34,059 nt of DNA from assembly GCA_964598005.1 (NCBI GenBank), contig CAZRAL010000028.1, positions 1 to 34,059 of the forward strand, in the 5' to 3' direction. This document shows positions 22,266 through 31,883 of this stretch, in pieces. Within the stretch, counting starts at the first letter, position 1, and the number at the start of each line of letters is the position of its first letter. The notes below the pieces were generated by a model. It was not told the DNA's origin. It was given only the letters and a program-made list of their open reading frames with translations, and searched no databases. The translations under genes and the position numbers were made by a program. The stretch is from CAZRAL01 sp964598005 (GTDB taxonomy: Bacteria; Pseudomonadota; Gammaproteobacteria; Burkholderiales; Usitatibacteraceae).

Positions 22266-23263
22266 TGAGTTGGCTTACGTCCTCGAGTCACAAGATGACC
22301 AGCTTTGAGCACCTCAATTTGCTCTATCTGCGCCTGCTCCATGTAAGACCGCGCTGATTTATTAGTTTGCGGGCTGTCATACGTAGGAGGAAACCAGTCG
22401 AAGGTATCCAACAAGGTCCACTCTCTCAATTGTTTTTCGCTAGGCGGCAAGATCCCGTCATAGTTCGCCACGGGTATTGCGCACTTGAGGAGTTTGCCCA
22501 CTGCGAGGATTCGTCCAAGCGTGCAGCTTACAGGGAGTAAGATAGATACGATCGTTTCAAGCAGAGGAAATAACTTTTGTTTTGACATGTCCTTGGTAAA
22601 TGGACATAACCAGTATTTTGGAAGCAGAAGATTTTTAAAAGACTTTTCGTAATAATCGACACAAAGATATCCCCCTGCCCGCACAATCGGTGGAAGCACT
22701 GCAAAAGCCTTGGCTACATTTGGCGTACGTTGAAGTACCCCTAGGAAATAGACGAAGGAGAAAGTATCCGGGGCAAATGGCAAAGAATAAATATCGCCTT
22801 GAATTACATGCAGATTCGGATGGTGGCGCAGATTTGCGTAACAAGCATCCACGGCGCTAGAGTAATCCAGTGCCACAACCTGGGCACCGCTACTAAGGGC
22901 GACTTCTGCAAACCTACCGGATCCACAGCCTACGCCTTTATCCTTCATTTCTGCCGGATTCCACCCTGTGGCTTCCCAAAACCGATCAGCAGAAATGCTA
23001 TTTCCCGAATGACCATCGAGCTGAGTTTTCGCGAAGTAATTCCATTGCATACCAAAGTTGTCAGCATAGTTGGATTCCGGCACGAAGCGAGGAATGCCAT
23101 ATCGTATCGAATAGCGATGCTCACTAACTTTACTGATAAGCCAGCCATCCATAATCTCTACATCAGGGCTGGAATCTGACAGTGATGCCTCAGGCACCGT
23201 TTCTAGCACAAGGCTCTGCCCGCTTTGCGGACAACGTAGATGCTGAAGAAGAGCTAGTTTCAT
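22262..23263 (-). CDS. SAM methyltransferase with Trm112-like N-terminus
   Basis: This is a 333-residue protein. Residues 1-50 look like a Trm112-type small domain (LALLQHLRCPQSGQSLVLE), although only one Cys remains. The methyltransferase core follows, with KGVGCGSGRFAEVALSSGAQVVALDYS at about 113-139, VIQGDIYSLPF and PPIVRAGGYLCVDYYE. It is probably a sugar methyltransferase of the locus. It lies 36 bp after the AsnB-type gene and overlaps the next gene by 4 nt. Confidence 0.8.
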   Translation of the reverse strand: MKLALLQHLRCPQSGQSLVLETVPEASLSDSSPDVEIMDGWLISKVSEHRYSIRYGIPRFVPESNYADNFGMQWNYFAKTQLDGHSGNSISADRFWEATGWNPAEMKDKGVGCGSGRFAEVALSSGAQVVALDYSSAVDACYANLRHHPNLHVIQGDIYSLPFAPDTFSFVYFLGVLQRTPNVAKAFAVLPPIVRAGGYLCVDYYEKSFKNLLLPKYWLCPFTKDMSKQKLFPLLETIVSILLPVSCTLGRILAVGKLLKCAIPVANYDGILPPSEKQLREWTLLDTFDWFPPTYDSPQTNKSARSYMEQAQIEQIEVLKAGHLVTRGRKPTQ

Positions 23264-23299
23264 TGAAATAGTAATCTTTAAATGTACCCATTAAAACCA

Positions 23300-25162
23300 T
23301 TAAAGTCTAGCGCCATAAATTTTCCGCCACAACTCAAACTGCACCAGAGAAAACAAACGCTCTCCGTTGCTTCGCCCTTGATCCTGACCTTTCAGCAATG
23401 AATGTACCGTAGAGGTATCGAACAGGCAGTCTCGGCTCGACAAGGTATCCCAGAACAGTTCCCGGAACGGTCCGGCCTTGAGCCACTCAGCCAATGGAAT
23501 TGAGAAACCCTGCTTTCGCTGTGAATCAAACTCGGGCGGTAGCACCCGCGCAGCAAGCCGTTTAAGTAGTATTTTCCTTTTGCTGACTGTTGCTTTCAGA
23601 TGGGAAGGCACTTGCCCAAAGGCGAACTCGATGATCCGAAGGTCGAGCAACGGTGCCCGCACCTCCAAAGAATTAAGCATGCTGGCCCGATCTACCTTCA
23701 CCAGAATGTCTTCCGCTAAGTAGTCTTGGAAATCCATCCGCGTCGACCGCTGTAGCAAATCTGGTTGGCTTGGAACGCGACCTGCGCAGATGGCCTCGGC
23801 GACAATTGGGTGTCCCGGATGGCCTCGCATCAATCGACTGCGTGTAGTTGCATCGAAATAGTTGGCAATCAAGGGCAGACTGTGGCCTAAGTCCATGTCC
23901 AACCCTTGCAGGTAGTTTCTTCCCTTTAGACCGACTGGCAGCCATTGCTCGGCCACTGCCGAAACACTGTGTCGTAACCAGCTTGGAATATGCGCCAACT
24001 GCTGCTGCATCCACAGTAATCGGCTGTGATGTTTATAGCCACCAAACAGTTCATCGCCGCCATCACCGCCCAAGGCAACGCTGCAGTGCTGGCGTACCAG
24101 ACTACTGACTAGCCAAGTAGGAAACATGGAGGAATCCACCATGGGTTCATCGAACTGGCGCGCAAGAGTAGGCAACAGGTCGACGGTAGTGGGTTCAGCC
24201 ATCATTTCTATATGCTCGGTTCCAAAAAAGCGAGCAATCAGCCGTGCGTGTGGGGTTTCGTCCAGATTGCCGTGTCCAGGAAAACCGATGCTGAAAGTGC
24301 GTACTTGACGTGATCTGCGTACAGCCATAGCTGTGATCAGACTAGAATCGACCCCACCGCTTAGGAGAACACCTACTGGCACATCCGCTACCAACTGCCG
24401 ACCCACTGCATCTTCCAACAGGGACTCCAGTTCATCGAGCAGGGAGGCCTCATTGATTGCTCCCGCAACGGATTGCAACTCCGGCAACTGCCAATAGCGC
24501 CAGACCTTGGTCACACCCTGATGCAGATCAAAAGTCATGGCATGCGCCGGTGGCAGCTTGTGATAACCCAGCAGGATGCACCGATCTCCAGGGACAAAGC
24601 CCATGGTCAAGTAGCAGTCCATGGCCTCCGGGTCGATGCGCCTAGGCAAGCCTGGGTGTGCTAGCAGTGCCTTTAACTCCGAAGCATAGAAAAGCCTTCC
24701 GCGATCAAGTCGATAAAACAGCGGCTTCTCTCCCGTCCGATCACGGGCAAGAAAGAGTCGCTGGTGGCGAGTATCGTAAATGGCAAAGGCAAACATTCCA
24801 TTAAGATGCGAAAGGCAATCTGTACCCCACTCGGCGTAGGCAGCTAAAAGCACTTCGGTATCGCTGTGGGAACGAAATCCATGTCCGCAAAGTTCGAGTT
24901 CATTACGTAACTCAGCGAAGTTGTATATCTCACCATTAAAGACGATGACAATATTCCGAGAATAAAAATGCATAGGCTGATGCCCAAGTGGAGATAAATC
25001 CAAAATGGACAATCTACGATGAGCCATGCCCACACGGGAATCCTCGGACCACCACTCCCCGGCATCATCTGGGCCACGATGTTTCATGGTGTCGCGACCG
25101 ATGCGCAACCAAGAACGATTAGTTTGCCGGTCTATGGAAGCGACACCAACTATACCGCACAT
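23300..25162 (-). CDS. Asparagine synthase-like glutamine amidotransferase (AsnB type) 1
   Basis: This 620-residue protein starts MCGIVGVAS, with Cys2 as the Ntn nucleophile after Met removal. The glutaminase domain includes KHRGPDDAGEW, RRLSILDLSPLGHQPM and VFNGEIYNF. The synthetase domain has the PP-loop LLSGGVDSSLI at about 260 and GGDGGDELFGGY at about 360. ATG 25162 is used so that Cys is residue 2, and the longer in-frame start is rejected. In surface-polysaccharide loci such proteins are thought to amidate uronic acids rather than make asparagine, which suits the uronate genes here. That role is inference. Confidence 0.88.
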   Translation of the reverse strand: MCGIVGVASIDRQTNRSWLRIGRDTMKHRGPDDAGEWWSEDSRVGMAHRRLSILDLSPLGHQPMHFYSRNIVIVFNGEIYNFAELRNELELCGHGFRSHSDTEVLLAAYAEWGTDCLSHLNGMFAFAIYDTRHQRLFLARDRTGEKPLFYRLDRGRLFYASELKALLAHPGLPRRIDPEAMDCYLTMGFVPGDRCILLGYHKLPPAHAMTFDLHQGVTKVWRYWQLPELQSVAGAINEASLLDELESLLEDAVGRQLVADVPVGVLLSGGVDSSLITAMAVRRSRQVRTFSIGFPGHGNLDETPHARLIARFFGTEHIEMMAEPTTVDLLPTLARQFDEPMVDSSMFPTWLVSSLVRQHCSVALGGDGGDELFGGYKHHSRLLWMQQQLAHIPSWLRHSVSAVAEQWLPVGLKGRNYLQGLDMDLGHSLPLIANYFDATTRSRLMRGHPGHPIVAEAICAGRVPSQPDLLQRSTRMDFQDYLAEDILVKVDRASMLNSLEVRAPLLDLRIIEFAFGQVPSHLKATVSKRKILLKRLAARVLPPEFDSQRKQGFSIPLAEWLKAGPFRELFWDTLSSRDCLFDTSTVHSLLKGQDQGRSNGERLFSLVQFELWRKIYGARL

Positions 25163-25194
25163 ATTTTTTACAATTCTTAATTGGTCGGCTATCA

Positions 25195-26223
25195 CTACTC
25201 TTCAATCGCTTTACGAAAGCCTGCAATCATGCGATCGAGAGTTCGATTCCGCGAATATTGAATATATGCATTATGGCCTAATACCTGTACTAGACTTGGA
25301 TTGTTACAAACCCACTCAAGTGCAGTAGTTAGATCATTTTCACTTTCAAGAATAAGTGCATTGTGATTGTGATCCAAATTCATAAACTCAGGACCGTGGC
25401 GTCCTTCGCGCAAGGTTACAACAGGTACACCGTATGCAAAGCTGTGTAACACTCCGAGCCCAACTGGACCTGGGGATATATAAGCATATGCACGGGAGAA
25501 AAGGGTTGCTAACATGGCATGATCCTGAACTGAACCATGAAAAGTAATCTTCTGCGCAACGCCAAGTTCACTTGCAAGCTGTCGAAGCTCACCCTCAAGC
25601 ACACCTCCCCCTACAATATCAAGCACAATATGATCAGCGATACGTCCCTGTAATTCTAAGAATGTGCGAATGATTAAATCAATACGTTTTCTGGACTGCA
25701 ACCTCCCGACAAATAGCAAGCTGCATTTATCTGCATTACTCGTGTCGGAATGATTGGGAACGTGGATCGTATTTGGCGCTACGACGACCTTTGATAGATC
25801 AACCCCACGCTCGGACATGCGAGCAATCTCTTCTTCCCCATACAACAAAATTCGATCTGCCTTCTTCATTAAGAAATCACGAGTTCTATTAGCAAGCCCG
25901 TTAGCACTATAGCGATGACCCCACAAAATCCACTTAGCGTGGCGTTGTCCAACAAAGGGCAGAATATATGCAGGCCACCTCAGATCAAACATTGAGATTA
26001 CAGCGTCAAAATGCTGTCGTGCTTTATAGATCGAAGCAATATTTTGCAAATGAAACGGTCCAACTTTCACTTGTGGAATAATAATTTCAGCATAGTGGCT
26101 GAATATCGCCTCCCCCTCCTTGTTGGCATGCATTACTGTAACTAGATAATGCTTCGTCAATTCATTTATTACTGGGCGACGGTACTCTGTTAAGGCGTCT
26201 TGCAGGATCAAGATCGACTTCAT
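25195..26223 (-). CDS. Glycosyltransferase family 4 (atypical donor motif)
   Basis: This 342-residue GT-B protein begins SILILQDALTEYRRPVINEL, as in transferases of O-antigen loci. It has APNTIHVPNHS at about 150 and LLFVGRLQSRKRIDLIIRTFLEL at about 172. The region equal to the usual E-x7-E donor motif reads GLGVLHSFAYGVPVVTL, so the first Glu is replaced by His. ATG 26223 is chosen because AAGGG lies 8 nt upstream; the longer frame would overlap the AsnB 2 gene. The donor is unknown. Confidence 0.82.
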   Translation of the reverse strand: MKSILILQDALTEYRRPVINELTKHYLVTVMHANKEGEAIFSHYAEIIIPQVKVGPFHLQNIASIYKARQHFDAVISMFDLRWPAYILPFVGQRHAKWILWGHRYSANGLANRTRDFLMKKADRILLYGEEEIARMSERGVDLSKVVVAPNTIHVPNHSDTSNADKCSLLFVGRLQSRKRIDLIIRTFLELQGRIADHIVLDIVGGGVLEGELRQLASELGVAQKITFHGSVQDHAMLATLFSRAYAYISPGPVGLGVLHSFAYGVPVVTLREGRHGPEFMNLDHNHNALILESENDLTTALEWVCNNPSLVQVLGHNAYIQYSRNRTLDRMIAGFRKAIEE

Positions 26224-26305
26224 TATGGAACCCTTACTTATCAGAATTCCAGATTGTGGCAGCGAGCATCGAATTGTGCATTTCAGATGAACGGTCTCAT
26301 AAAGT

Positions 26306-28228
26306 CTATGCTGTGTCACCTGAAGGTACATCTAGGAACCGCCTAAACCACAATTCCGTACTCAACAAGCGAAACAGCAGTGTGCTATGGTCTCGCTTGC
26401 CCTGACGGTGCGTATCAATGAGTCTTCGCAGGCCAGACTTATCAAATAGTCCACGCTCAAGACTGCGTGTGCTCAGAAGAATATCGACTGCACTTTTGGC
26501 TCCTGTAAACTTCTTGCGGAATTGTGATGTAATCGGTGAGTTGAAACCGAATTTGGTACGGTTATAAAGAATCCAATCGGGCACAAGTCCACACATTGCT
26601 TGTCTGTGGATATATTTGCCTACTCCAAGCTTGATTTTGAAATCACTAGGCAGACTCCATACAAATTCGACCAGCCGGTGATCCAAGAATGGCATACGCG
26701 ACTCAATGCTGTTCGCCATTGAAATGGCATCACCATAATGCAAAAGATTCACCAGACCACCAGAATGTTGACGCCGTAGCGTTTCCGTAACCCACCCTTT
26801 ATCTTCCTCATCTGGCAGTGGCGGATAGTCGCGCATTCGGTCATAGTCACGTAGTGCAGGGCCAAAGGCCTCTGACACTCCTGTCAATTGCTGGTATAGC
26901 ATGGATAACCAAGGAAGGCGATTACTCGCCCCACGTAGCGCCATAAATACACTGTAACGAAGCTTATAGGTTTTGCTATATTCCTCAACTGATGCAAAAG
27001 CTTCTCGGTATCTCCCAGCAGCAATCAGGTCACCGAAACTTTGCCAGATTATGTTGGCGACATAGCCGCCAAGAAGTTCGTCGGCACCTTGCCCTTCAAG
27101 CAACACTGTCACGTGCTTTCGTGCTTTTCTGAGCAGCTGCATCAATGGAAAGACAGCAGGCGAACTGTTCCCACTCTCCAGATGCCAGACGATATGTGAG
27201 AGCTGATTGACAAACTCTGAATAGTCAGTATCGACGACATGTGAGTGGAGCTTTAGTTCATGCGCTACGCGACAAACAGAAGTCGACTCATCAATCGTGT
27301 TGCCGGCCTCAACATATATCGAACGGTTCTGAATGAGTCCCTCTTCCGATGAGAAACGTGATGTGAAGCAATGATGCGGTGCAGGATCAATGTGTTGCAT
27401 CGCATAAACGATCGAGGAAGAATCAAGGCCAGAAGAAAGCGTAACACCTAGCGGTACATCGCTGCGCATCCGAATGTATACAGCATCATGGAACAGTCTC
27501 GCATATTCTTGACGCGCATCTTCGAATGATAGATTTTTAATTATCTGCTGTGGATAATGCCAATAACGTGAAATGTAGATTTTGCCACTACGAATCGAAA
27601 GATTATGCCCAGGCTGAAGACGTTTGACCTTCTTAAACCAAGTTTCGGGGTGTTGCGCGCCAACTGAAGTCCTGCAAAAATTAGAAATTATGTTGTAGTC
27701 AGGTTCTGCGAGTTGGGGAGCATAGGCCAAGATTGCCTTGATTTCTGATGCGAAATAGAACTTCCCGTCGAGCAAAGCATAGTTAAAAGGCTTCTCGCCA
27801 TAACGATCACGGGAGCAAAATAGCGTTCGCTCCAGTCGGTCGTAAATCGCGAAGCCCCACATGCCATTGAAGCGCTGCACACATGCTTCTCCCCAGCGTA
27901 TGTAGGCCTGGAGCAGAACTTCTGCATCACCTAAGGTGTGAAAGGCCACACCAGCGGCAATTAGTTCAGAGCGAAGCTCTAAGTAATTAAATATTTCACC
28001 GTTGAAGACAAGCCAGTAGCGATTATGCGCGATGATCGGCTGGTTGCTGGCATCACTAAGGTCTATAATAGATAATCGAGTGTGGCCGAATAACGCATCG
28101 TTTCCAACTTGCTTCCAGGCCTGTGCATCGGGGCCGCGATGCTTAAGTGCTTCCAGCGCTCGTTTGACTCGACGTTCGTCAAATGATCCAACTCCATCTA
28201 TATTTATAATTCCAAAAATTCCGCACAT
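26306..28228 (-). CDS. Asparagine synthase-like protein 2 (divergent PP-loop)
   Basis: This 640-residue protein starts MCGIFGIIN, with Cys2, KHRGPDAQAW, HTRLSIIDLSD and VFNGEIFNY in the glutaminase half. The synthetase half has TLSSGLDSSSI where SGG(V/L)DSS is usual, so one loop Gly is Ser, and EGQGADELLGGY. It is clearly distinct from the neighbouring AsnB 1, so the pair is not a recent duplication. It probably amidates another position or sugar. An 82-bp gap separates it from the downstream GT4. Confidence 0.85.
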   Translation of the reverse strand: MCGIFGIINIDGVGSFDERRVKRALEALKHRGPDAQAWKQVGNDALFGHTRLSIIDLSDASNQPIIAHNRYWLVFNGEIFNYLELRSELIAAGVAFHTLGDAEVLLQAYIRWGEACVQRFNGMWGFAIYDRLERTLFCSRDRYGEKPFNYALLDGKFYFASEIKAILAYAPQLAEPDYNIISNFCRTSVGAQHPETWFKKVKRLQPGHNLSIRSGKIYISRYWHYPQQIIKNLSFEDARQEYARLFHDAVYIRMRSDVPLGVTLSSGLDSSSIVYAMQHIDPAPHHCFTSRFSSEEGLIQNRSIYVEAGNTIDESTSVCRVAHELKLHSHVVDTDYSEFVNQLSHIVWHLESGNSSPAVFPLMQLLRKARKHVTVLLEGQGADELLGGYVANIIWQSFGDLIAAGRYREAFASVEEYSKTYKLRYSVFMALRGASNRLPWLSMLYQQLTGVSEAFGPALRDYDRMRDYPPLPDEEDKGWVTETLRRQHSGGLVNLLHYGDAISMANSIESRMPFLDHRLVEFVWSLPSDFKIKLGVGKYIHRQAMCGLVPDWILYNRTKFGFNSPITSQFRKKFTGAKSAVDILLSTRSLERGLFDKSGLRRLIDTHRQGKRDHSTLLFRLLSTELWFRRFLDVPSGDTA

Positions 28229-28245
28229 AGCATTGAATCTCGATT

Positions 28246-29094
28246 TTAGGATGCGGGCTTGCGTAGGATCAGTGCAAGCGAAGCTGGGCCGAATCGTTCG
28301 ATAAGATTAGTGCGGTGATATTTTGTATTGAAGGCAAAAAGCAAAGATAATAGCCGATCAACACGGGTGGCTAAAGGGTTGGTGAAGGCAGGTGTTCCCA
28401 ATTCGGCCATGACCCGAGTAAAGGGCGCGAAATCGAAAAAGGCGGAATGATCTATCCGGAAGCCTACATTGATTACTATCATTTTCAAAAGTCTATAAGG
28501 AATGCCACGCTCATTTTTAGTTAATCCTCGCCGTGGGTACCGCCAGTCCCCTTGGGTCACTATTGGTTCACGGATTAACATGCAACCTCCAGGGGCGAGA
28601 CAGCGATGGAATTCGCGCAGCACCGTTGAGACATTTGCAATATGGTGCAATGCCCCCATTGAAGTTGCCAACTGGAAATGGTTGTCTGGAAAATCCAGCT
28701 TCCCATTGAGGGCAGGTTTTCGATATTCCAAAGGGGTTCCGTTCAAGACTTTATGTTCGGAAAATTTGTCCGATGGCTCGATAATCGTGATCTTGCTCAG
28801 CTGGTCGGCGATGGGAATGAATTCGTCGCCATACGCACTGCCAAGACCGATTGCATGGGCTCCTTGCGGAATATTCACATGCTTAAAGAGATGAAATAGA
28901 TTCAATTCATGATAATGATACCGATAAACGTCTTGCTGAGATAAAACCACCCCTGAGTACCCTTCTTTTTCTTCCTCATACCATACGTGAAGTTGCTCTT
29001 CTGTGAAATCATCTCCGTACAATCGATTTCCCAAAAAGAATTCCTCGATTGAAATGGATTTCGATGTTGTATCTTTCAATGGATTTAATCTCAT
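28246..29094 (-). CDS. SAM-dependent methyltransferase, diverged motif I
   Basis: This 282-residue protein has AIGLGSAYGDEFIPIADQL at about 81-99 in place of the usual D-G-G-G motif, then ITIIEPSDKF, FQLATSMGALHHIANVSTVLREFHRCLAPGGCMLIREP. The fold is clear, but the first Gly-rich motif is degenerate. A role in methylating a sugar or the chain end is possible. It sits 18 bp after the start codon side of AsnB 2 and 8 bp from the flippase gene. Confidence 0.75.
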   Translation of the reverse strand: MRLNPLKDTTSKSISIEEFFLGNRLYGDDFTEEQLHVWYEEEKEGYSGVVLSQQDVYRYHYHELNLFHLFKHVNIPQGAHAIGLGSAYGDEFIPIADQLSKITIIEPSDKFSEHKVLNGTPLEYRKPALNGKLDFPDNHFQLATSMGALHHIANVSTVLREFHRCLAPGGCMLIREPIVTQGDWRYPRRGLTKNERGIPYRLLKMIVINVGFRIDHSAFFDFAPFTRVMAELGTPAFTNPLATRVDRLLSLLFAFNTKYHRTNLIERFGPASLALILRKPAS

Positions 29095-29101
29095 CTTGAG
29101 C

Positions 29102-30367
29102 CTAGATAATAATTTTGCGCCAATTATGGCGAAGGAAAATTACCAACAGTAGTGCAAATTGAAGTAAATAGCTAATTCCGATCGCCCACACACAACCGTG
29201 AAGTCCATATAAAGGAATGAGTGCAAACAACATGACGACTGACAGTACGGCAGACATCGCATTACCAATCAATATAGACCTGCTGCTACCATGTGCTAAC
29301 AGAATCCCATTCAAAACGGCGATGACATTAAAAATGGAAATTACAATGCCAATACTAAATAAATAGTCACTCACAATTGCGTATTTCTCAGAAAGAAGCA
29401 CAGCAGTAATCAGGTCGCCGAGGGCATAAAATAAAGCTGCGCCTATAAAAGATAAAGAGATAATACTGAAGAGCCAAATAAATTTGATGCGTCCAGCTTC
29501 GTGTGAGTTATTCTTGGCGATTGCTTCAACATAGGCCGGCAGCATTGTCACATAACCAATATCGGACAGCATGCCGAAAGGGCGTTTCACCAATCCATAA
29601 GCTGCAACGAAAGCCCCCGCGTGGTGCAAGCTGAGCATTGCCGTGATAATATAGCGACTGCTCATCTCTGAAACATTCGCAAAAATGTTTGACGGAACAA
29701 TAGGCCAAGCAATTTGCAATATTTCTTTGCTTATTTTCTCACGGGCATCGCGGTCTATTGAACTAGCGCCCAGACTGGCACTGGAACGAGTCATTACTAG
29801 TAATGAAGTCAGCACAATCAGTGCGCCAAATAAATTACCAGCAACAGCAACATAGGCAGATGTTCCAAGGCCTTCCAGGAACAGCCACAAAAATATAAGC
29901 CGAATACTCACATCACCAACGCTAACCATGGCTACCGAGTGCTGATTTCGGCCAGCAGCGAGTAGCGTTTGCTCAAAGCATCTTCTCGCGTCGATAACAA
30001 ACAATCCAGTGACTAATAACGGCGTAGACCAATGTAGATCGAGCAAATGACATACAGGGACGCCAATCAGAACAATTGCAAAGACGCACATTACGGCGGC
30101 TCTTGTGATAACAGCCAAGCATACGACTCTGAACTCCTTTTCCTTCCCGGCCTCAGCATAAATGGAATATCGAACAAGCATTGCCCGTACGACTGGATCA
30201 ACCACAATTCCTGCAAGAATCGATGCGGTTGAAATGATAATTGCCATGAGTCCTAATTCAGCCGGCGTTAGATAAACAGCCCATACTTTGAGTGTGAGAA
30301 GTGCTACAGCAACATTTATGACTTGGCCTGCTGAGGCCCATGATACTTCTCGAAATAGCTGTTTCAT
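29102..30367 (-). CDS. wzx: Wzx-like O-antigen/capsule repeat-unit flippase
   Basis: This 421-residue protein has 12 or so hydrophobic segments and the MOP/PST layout. It begins KQLFREVSWASAGQVINVAVALLTLKVWAVYLTPAELGLMA, a typical flippase N-terminus, and contains IAWPIVPSNIFANVSEMSSRYII in the middle. It would move the undecaprenyl-diphosphate-linked repeat unit to the periplasmic face. It is adjacent to the polymerase-like gene, as expected for a Wzx/Wzy pathway. Confidence 0.85.
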   Translation of the reverse strand: MKQLFREVSWASAGQVINVAVALLTLKVWAVYLTPAELGLMAIIISTASILAGIVVDPVVRAMLVRYSIYAEAGKEKEFRVVCLAVITRAAVMCVFAIVLIGVPVCHLLDLHWSTPLLVTGLFVIDARRCFEQTLLAAGRNQHSVAMVSVGDVSIRLIFLWLFLEGLGTSAYVAVAGNLFGALIVLTSLLVMTRSSASLGASSIDRDAREKISKEILQIAWPIVPSNIFANVSEMSSRYIITAMLSLHHAGAFVAAYGLVKRPFGMLSDIGYVTMLPAYVEAIAKNNSHEAGRIKFIWLFSIISLSFIGAALFYALGDLITAVLLSEKYAIVSDYLFSIGIVISIFNVIAVLNGILLAHGSSRSILIGNAMSAVLSVVMLFALIPLYGLHGCVWAIGISYLLQFALLLVIFLRHNWRKIII

Positions 30368-30422
30368 CGCAATACTACGAGGGATGTATCTTTAACGGAG
30401 CTTTCGAAATATGGCGCATTCT

Positions 30423-31883
30423 TCATGATGTTGGTACATTCTCAACGCGCATATTCAACATACGTGCGCGGATCGCCTGATAACTGCGCCCATAGAGATA
30501 GACCAAAAGAAAATGCAAGGGCCATCCGCCGGACAATAAAACCCGAAAAAAGGATGTATCTGCAAGCATCCAGATGCAGCCAAGTGAAGATAAACACAGT
30601 AGGCGAAGATTAGTTTTTCTCGACCAGCTATTGAATATTGCCAAAGCGATTCCAAGAATCACCCCGATTAGTACGACACCGAAATAACCGGCCGCTGCTA
30701 TTCCATCAGTCGACCAAAATCCACCGGACATATCATATGTATAAAAACCTGCCTGAAAGTGTCCAACAATCTGTCCAATACTAAATTTTTCGTATGGGTA
30801 ATCTATAAACCAGCTGACAGGCCCAAGGTGGGAATAAAATGTGAATGGGTTTTGGTTGTTAACAAAAAAGTCATAGTAATTACCAAGGGTCATCCCGTTT
30901 ATTGAGAAGGCTCTCTTGACTACCTGAGAGAGAACAAGACCGACCAATTCCTCTACTTCTTGACCATAAATTTCTATAAGAAGCAACACGGCTATTATTA
31001 TTATGGCAAAAAGTTTCCCGATATCTTCGGCTAAGATCTTTTCCTTCTTTAGAACAAAATAATGCACTGCATACATGAGCGGAATCAGAAAAACAATAAA
31101 CTTCGATCCGGTAATAAAGAAGCCCATAAGAAACCCCAAAAATCCAAAGTAAAGAATGTGTCTTTGTTTATACATCATGCCGATCGCAACCATTAATGGC
31201 GATATCACCCGAATCAACCATTGGAGTATATAAGCTGGAAGCGTCCTATTTGGGGAGTATTCCGATACGATATCTCTTTGGTCGTAGACATTTGTGATTT
31301 CCACAATCGTAATCACACTCGCGTAAAATATAAAAAGAAAGGCTGATATAAAAAGAAAAATCAAAATTAAATTGATCTCAAATTTTGAGTTCAAGTATCT
31401 TATGCCGGAAGTGAGTCTGTTGTTCAGTGCTAAGATTAGTTCATGACGATATGTCACATGCTTCCATTTTGCGTTCGCTAGACTTTCTGGAATGAATGCA
31501 ATGAGGTAAAGCGAGACGGTCAGGCAGGCTATCAGAAAATACCCGGCATCTGAGGGGAAACCCTGCATTGCGACGATTATTACCGAAGGAACAAAGACGA
31601 AAAAGAAAAGAAACCAAACCACAAATCGCGAATAAAATACTATCGCTCGTGGGTAGGTCGCCGAAAACATGATGCAGCATAGGCTTGCCAAAATCAGGGG
31701 CCCTAAGCTTCGATCGCTATTGAATTCTGGAAACCCTTGATAGCCCCATACCGGAGTCAAGTAATAGTAGTAATTGTAAATATTAACCAGAATATAAATC
31801 AGCGTGATTGCAACCAGCAGCAATCTGCCTTTTTGAATTACGAGGTTCCCCCGGTTTTTCGTCTGCAAAAAAGCGAGATTCAT
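30423..31883 (-). CDS. wzy: Wzy-like repeat-unit polymerase with IS-derived N-terminus
   Basis: This 486-residue polytopic protein has many hydrophobic segments and a large loop at about 310-400 (VKRAFSINGMTLGNYYDFF, FTFYSHLGPVSWFIDYP). Architecture and position support an O-antigen polymerase, which are poorly conserved in sequence. The first 14 codons (MNLAFLQTKNRGNL) are encoded by the terminus of the IS3 element, and native sequence begins at VIQKGRLLLVAITL. ATG 31883 overlaps the IS OrfB stop as ATGA. The native start was probably removed by the insertion. TTG inside KGRLL could be an alternative start. Confidence 0.75.
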   Translation of the reverse strand: MNLAFLQTKNRGNLVIQKGRLLLVAITLIYILVNIYNYYYYLTPVWGYQGFPEFNSDRSLGPLILASLCCIMFSATYPRAIVFYSRFVVWFLFFFVFVPSVIIVAMQGFPSDAGYFLIACLTVSLYLIAFIPESLANAKWKHVTYRHELILALNNRLTSGIRYLNSKFEINLILIFLFISAFLFIFYASVITIVEITNVYDQRDIVSEYSPNRTLPAYILQWLIRVISPLMVAIGMMYKQRHILYFGFLGFLMGFFITGSKFIVFLIPLMYAVHYFVLKKEKILAEDIGKLFAIIIIAVLLLIEIYGQEVEELVGLVLSQVVKRAFSINGMTLGNYYDFFVNNQNPFTFYSHLGPVSWFIDYPYEKFSIGQIVGHFQAGFYTYDMSGGFWSTDGIAAAGYFGVVLIGVILGIALAIFNSWSRKTNLRLLCLSSLGCIWMLADTSFFRVLLSGGWPLHFLLVYLYGRSYQAIRARMLNMRVENVPTS

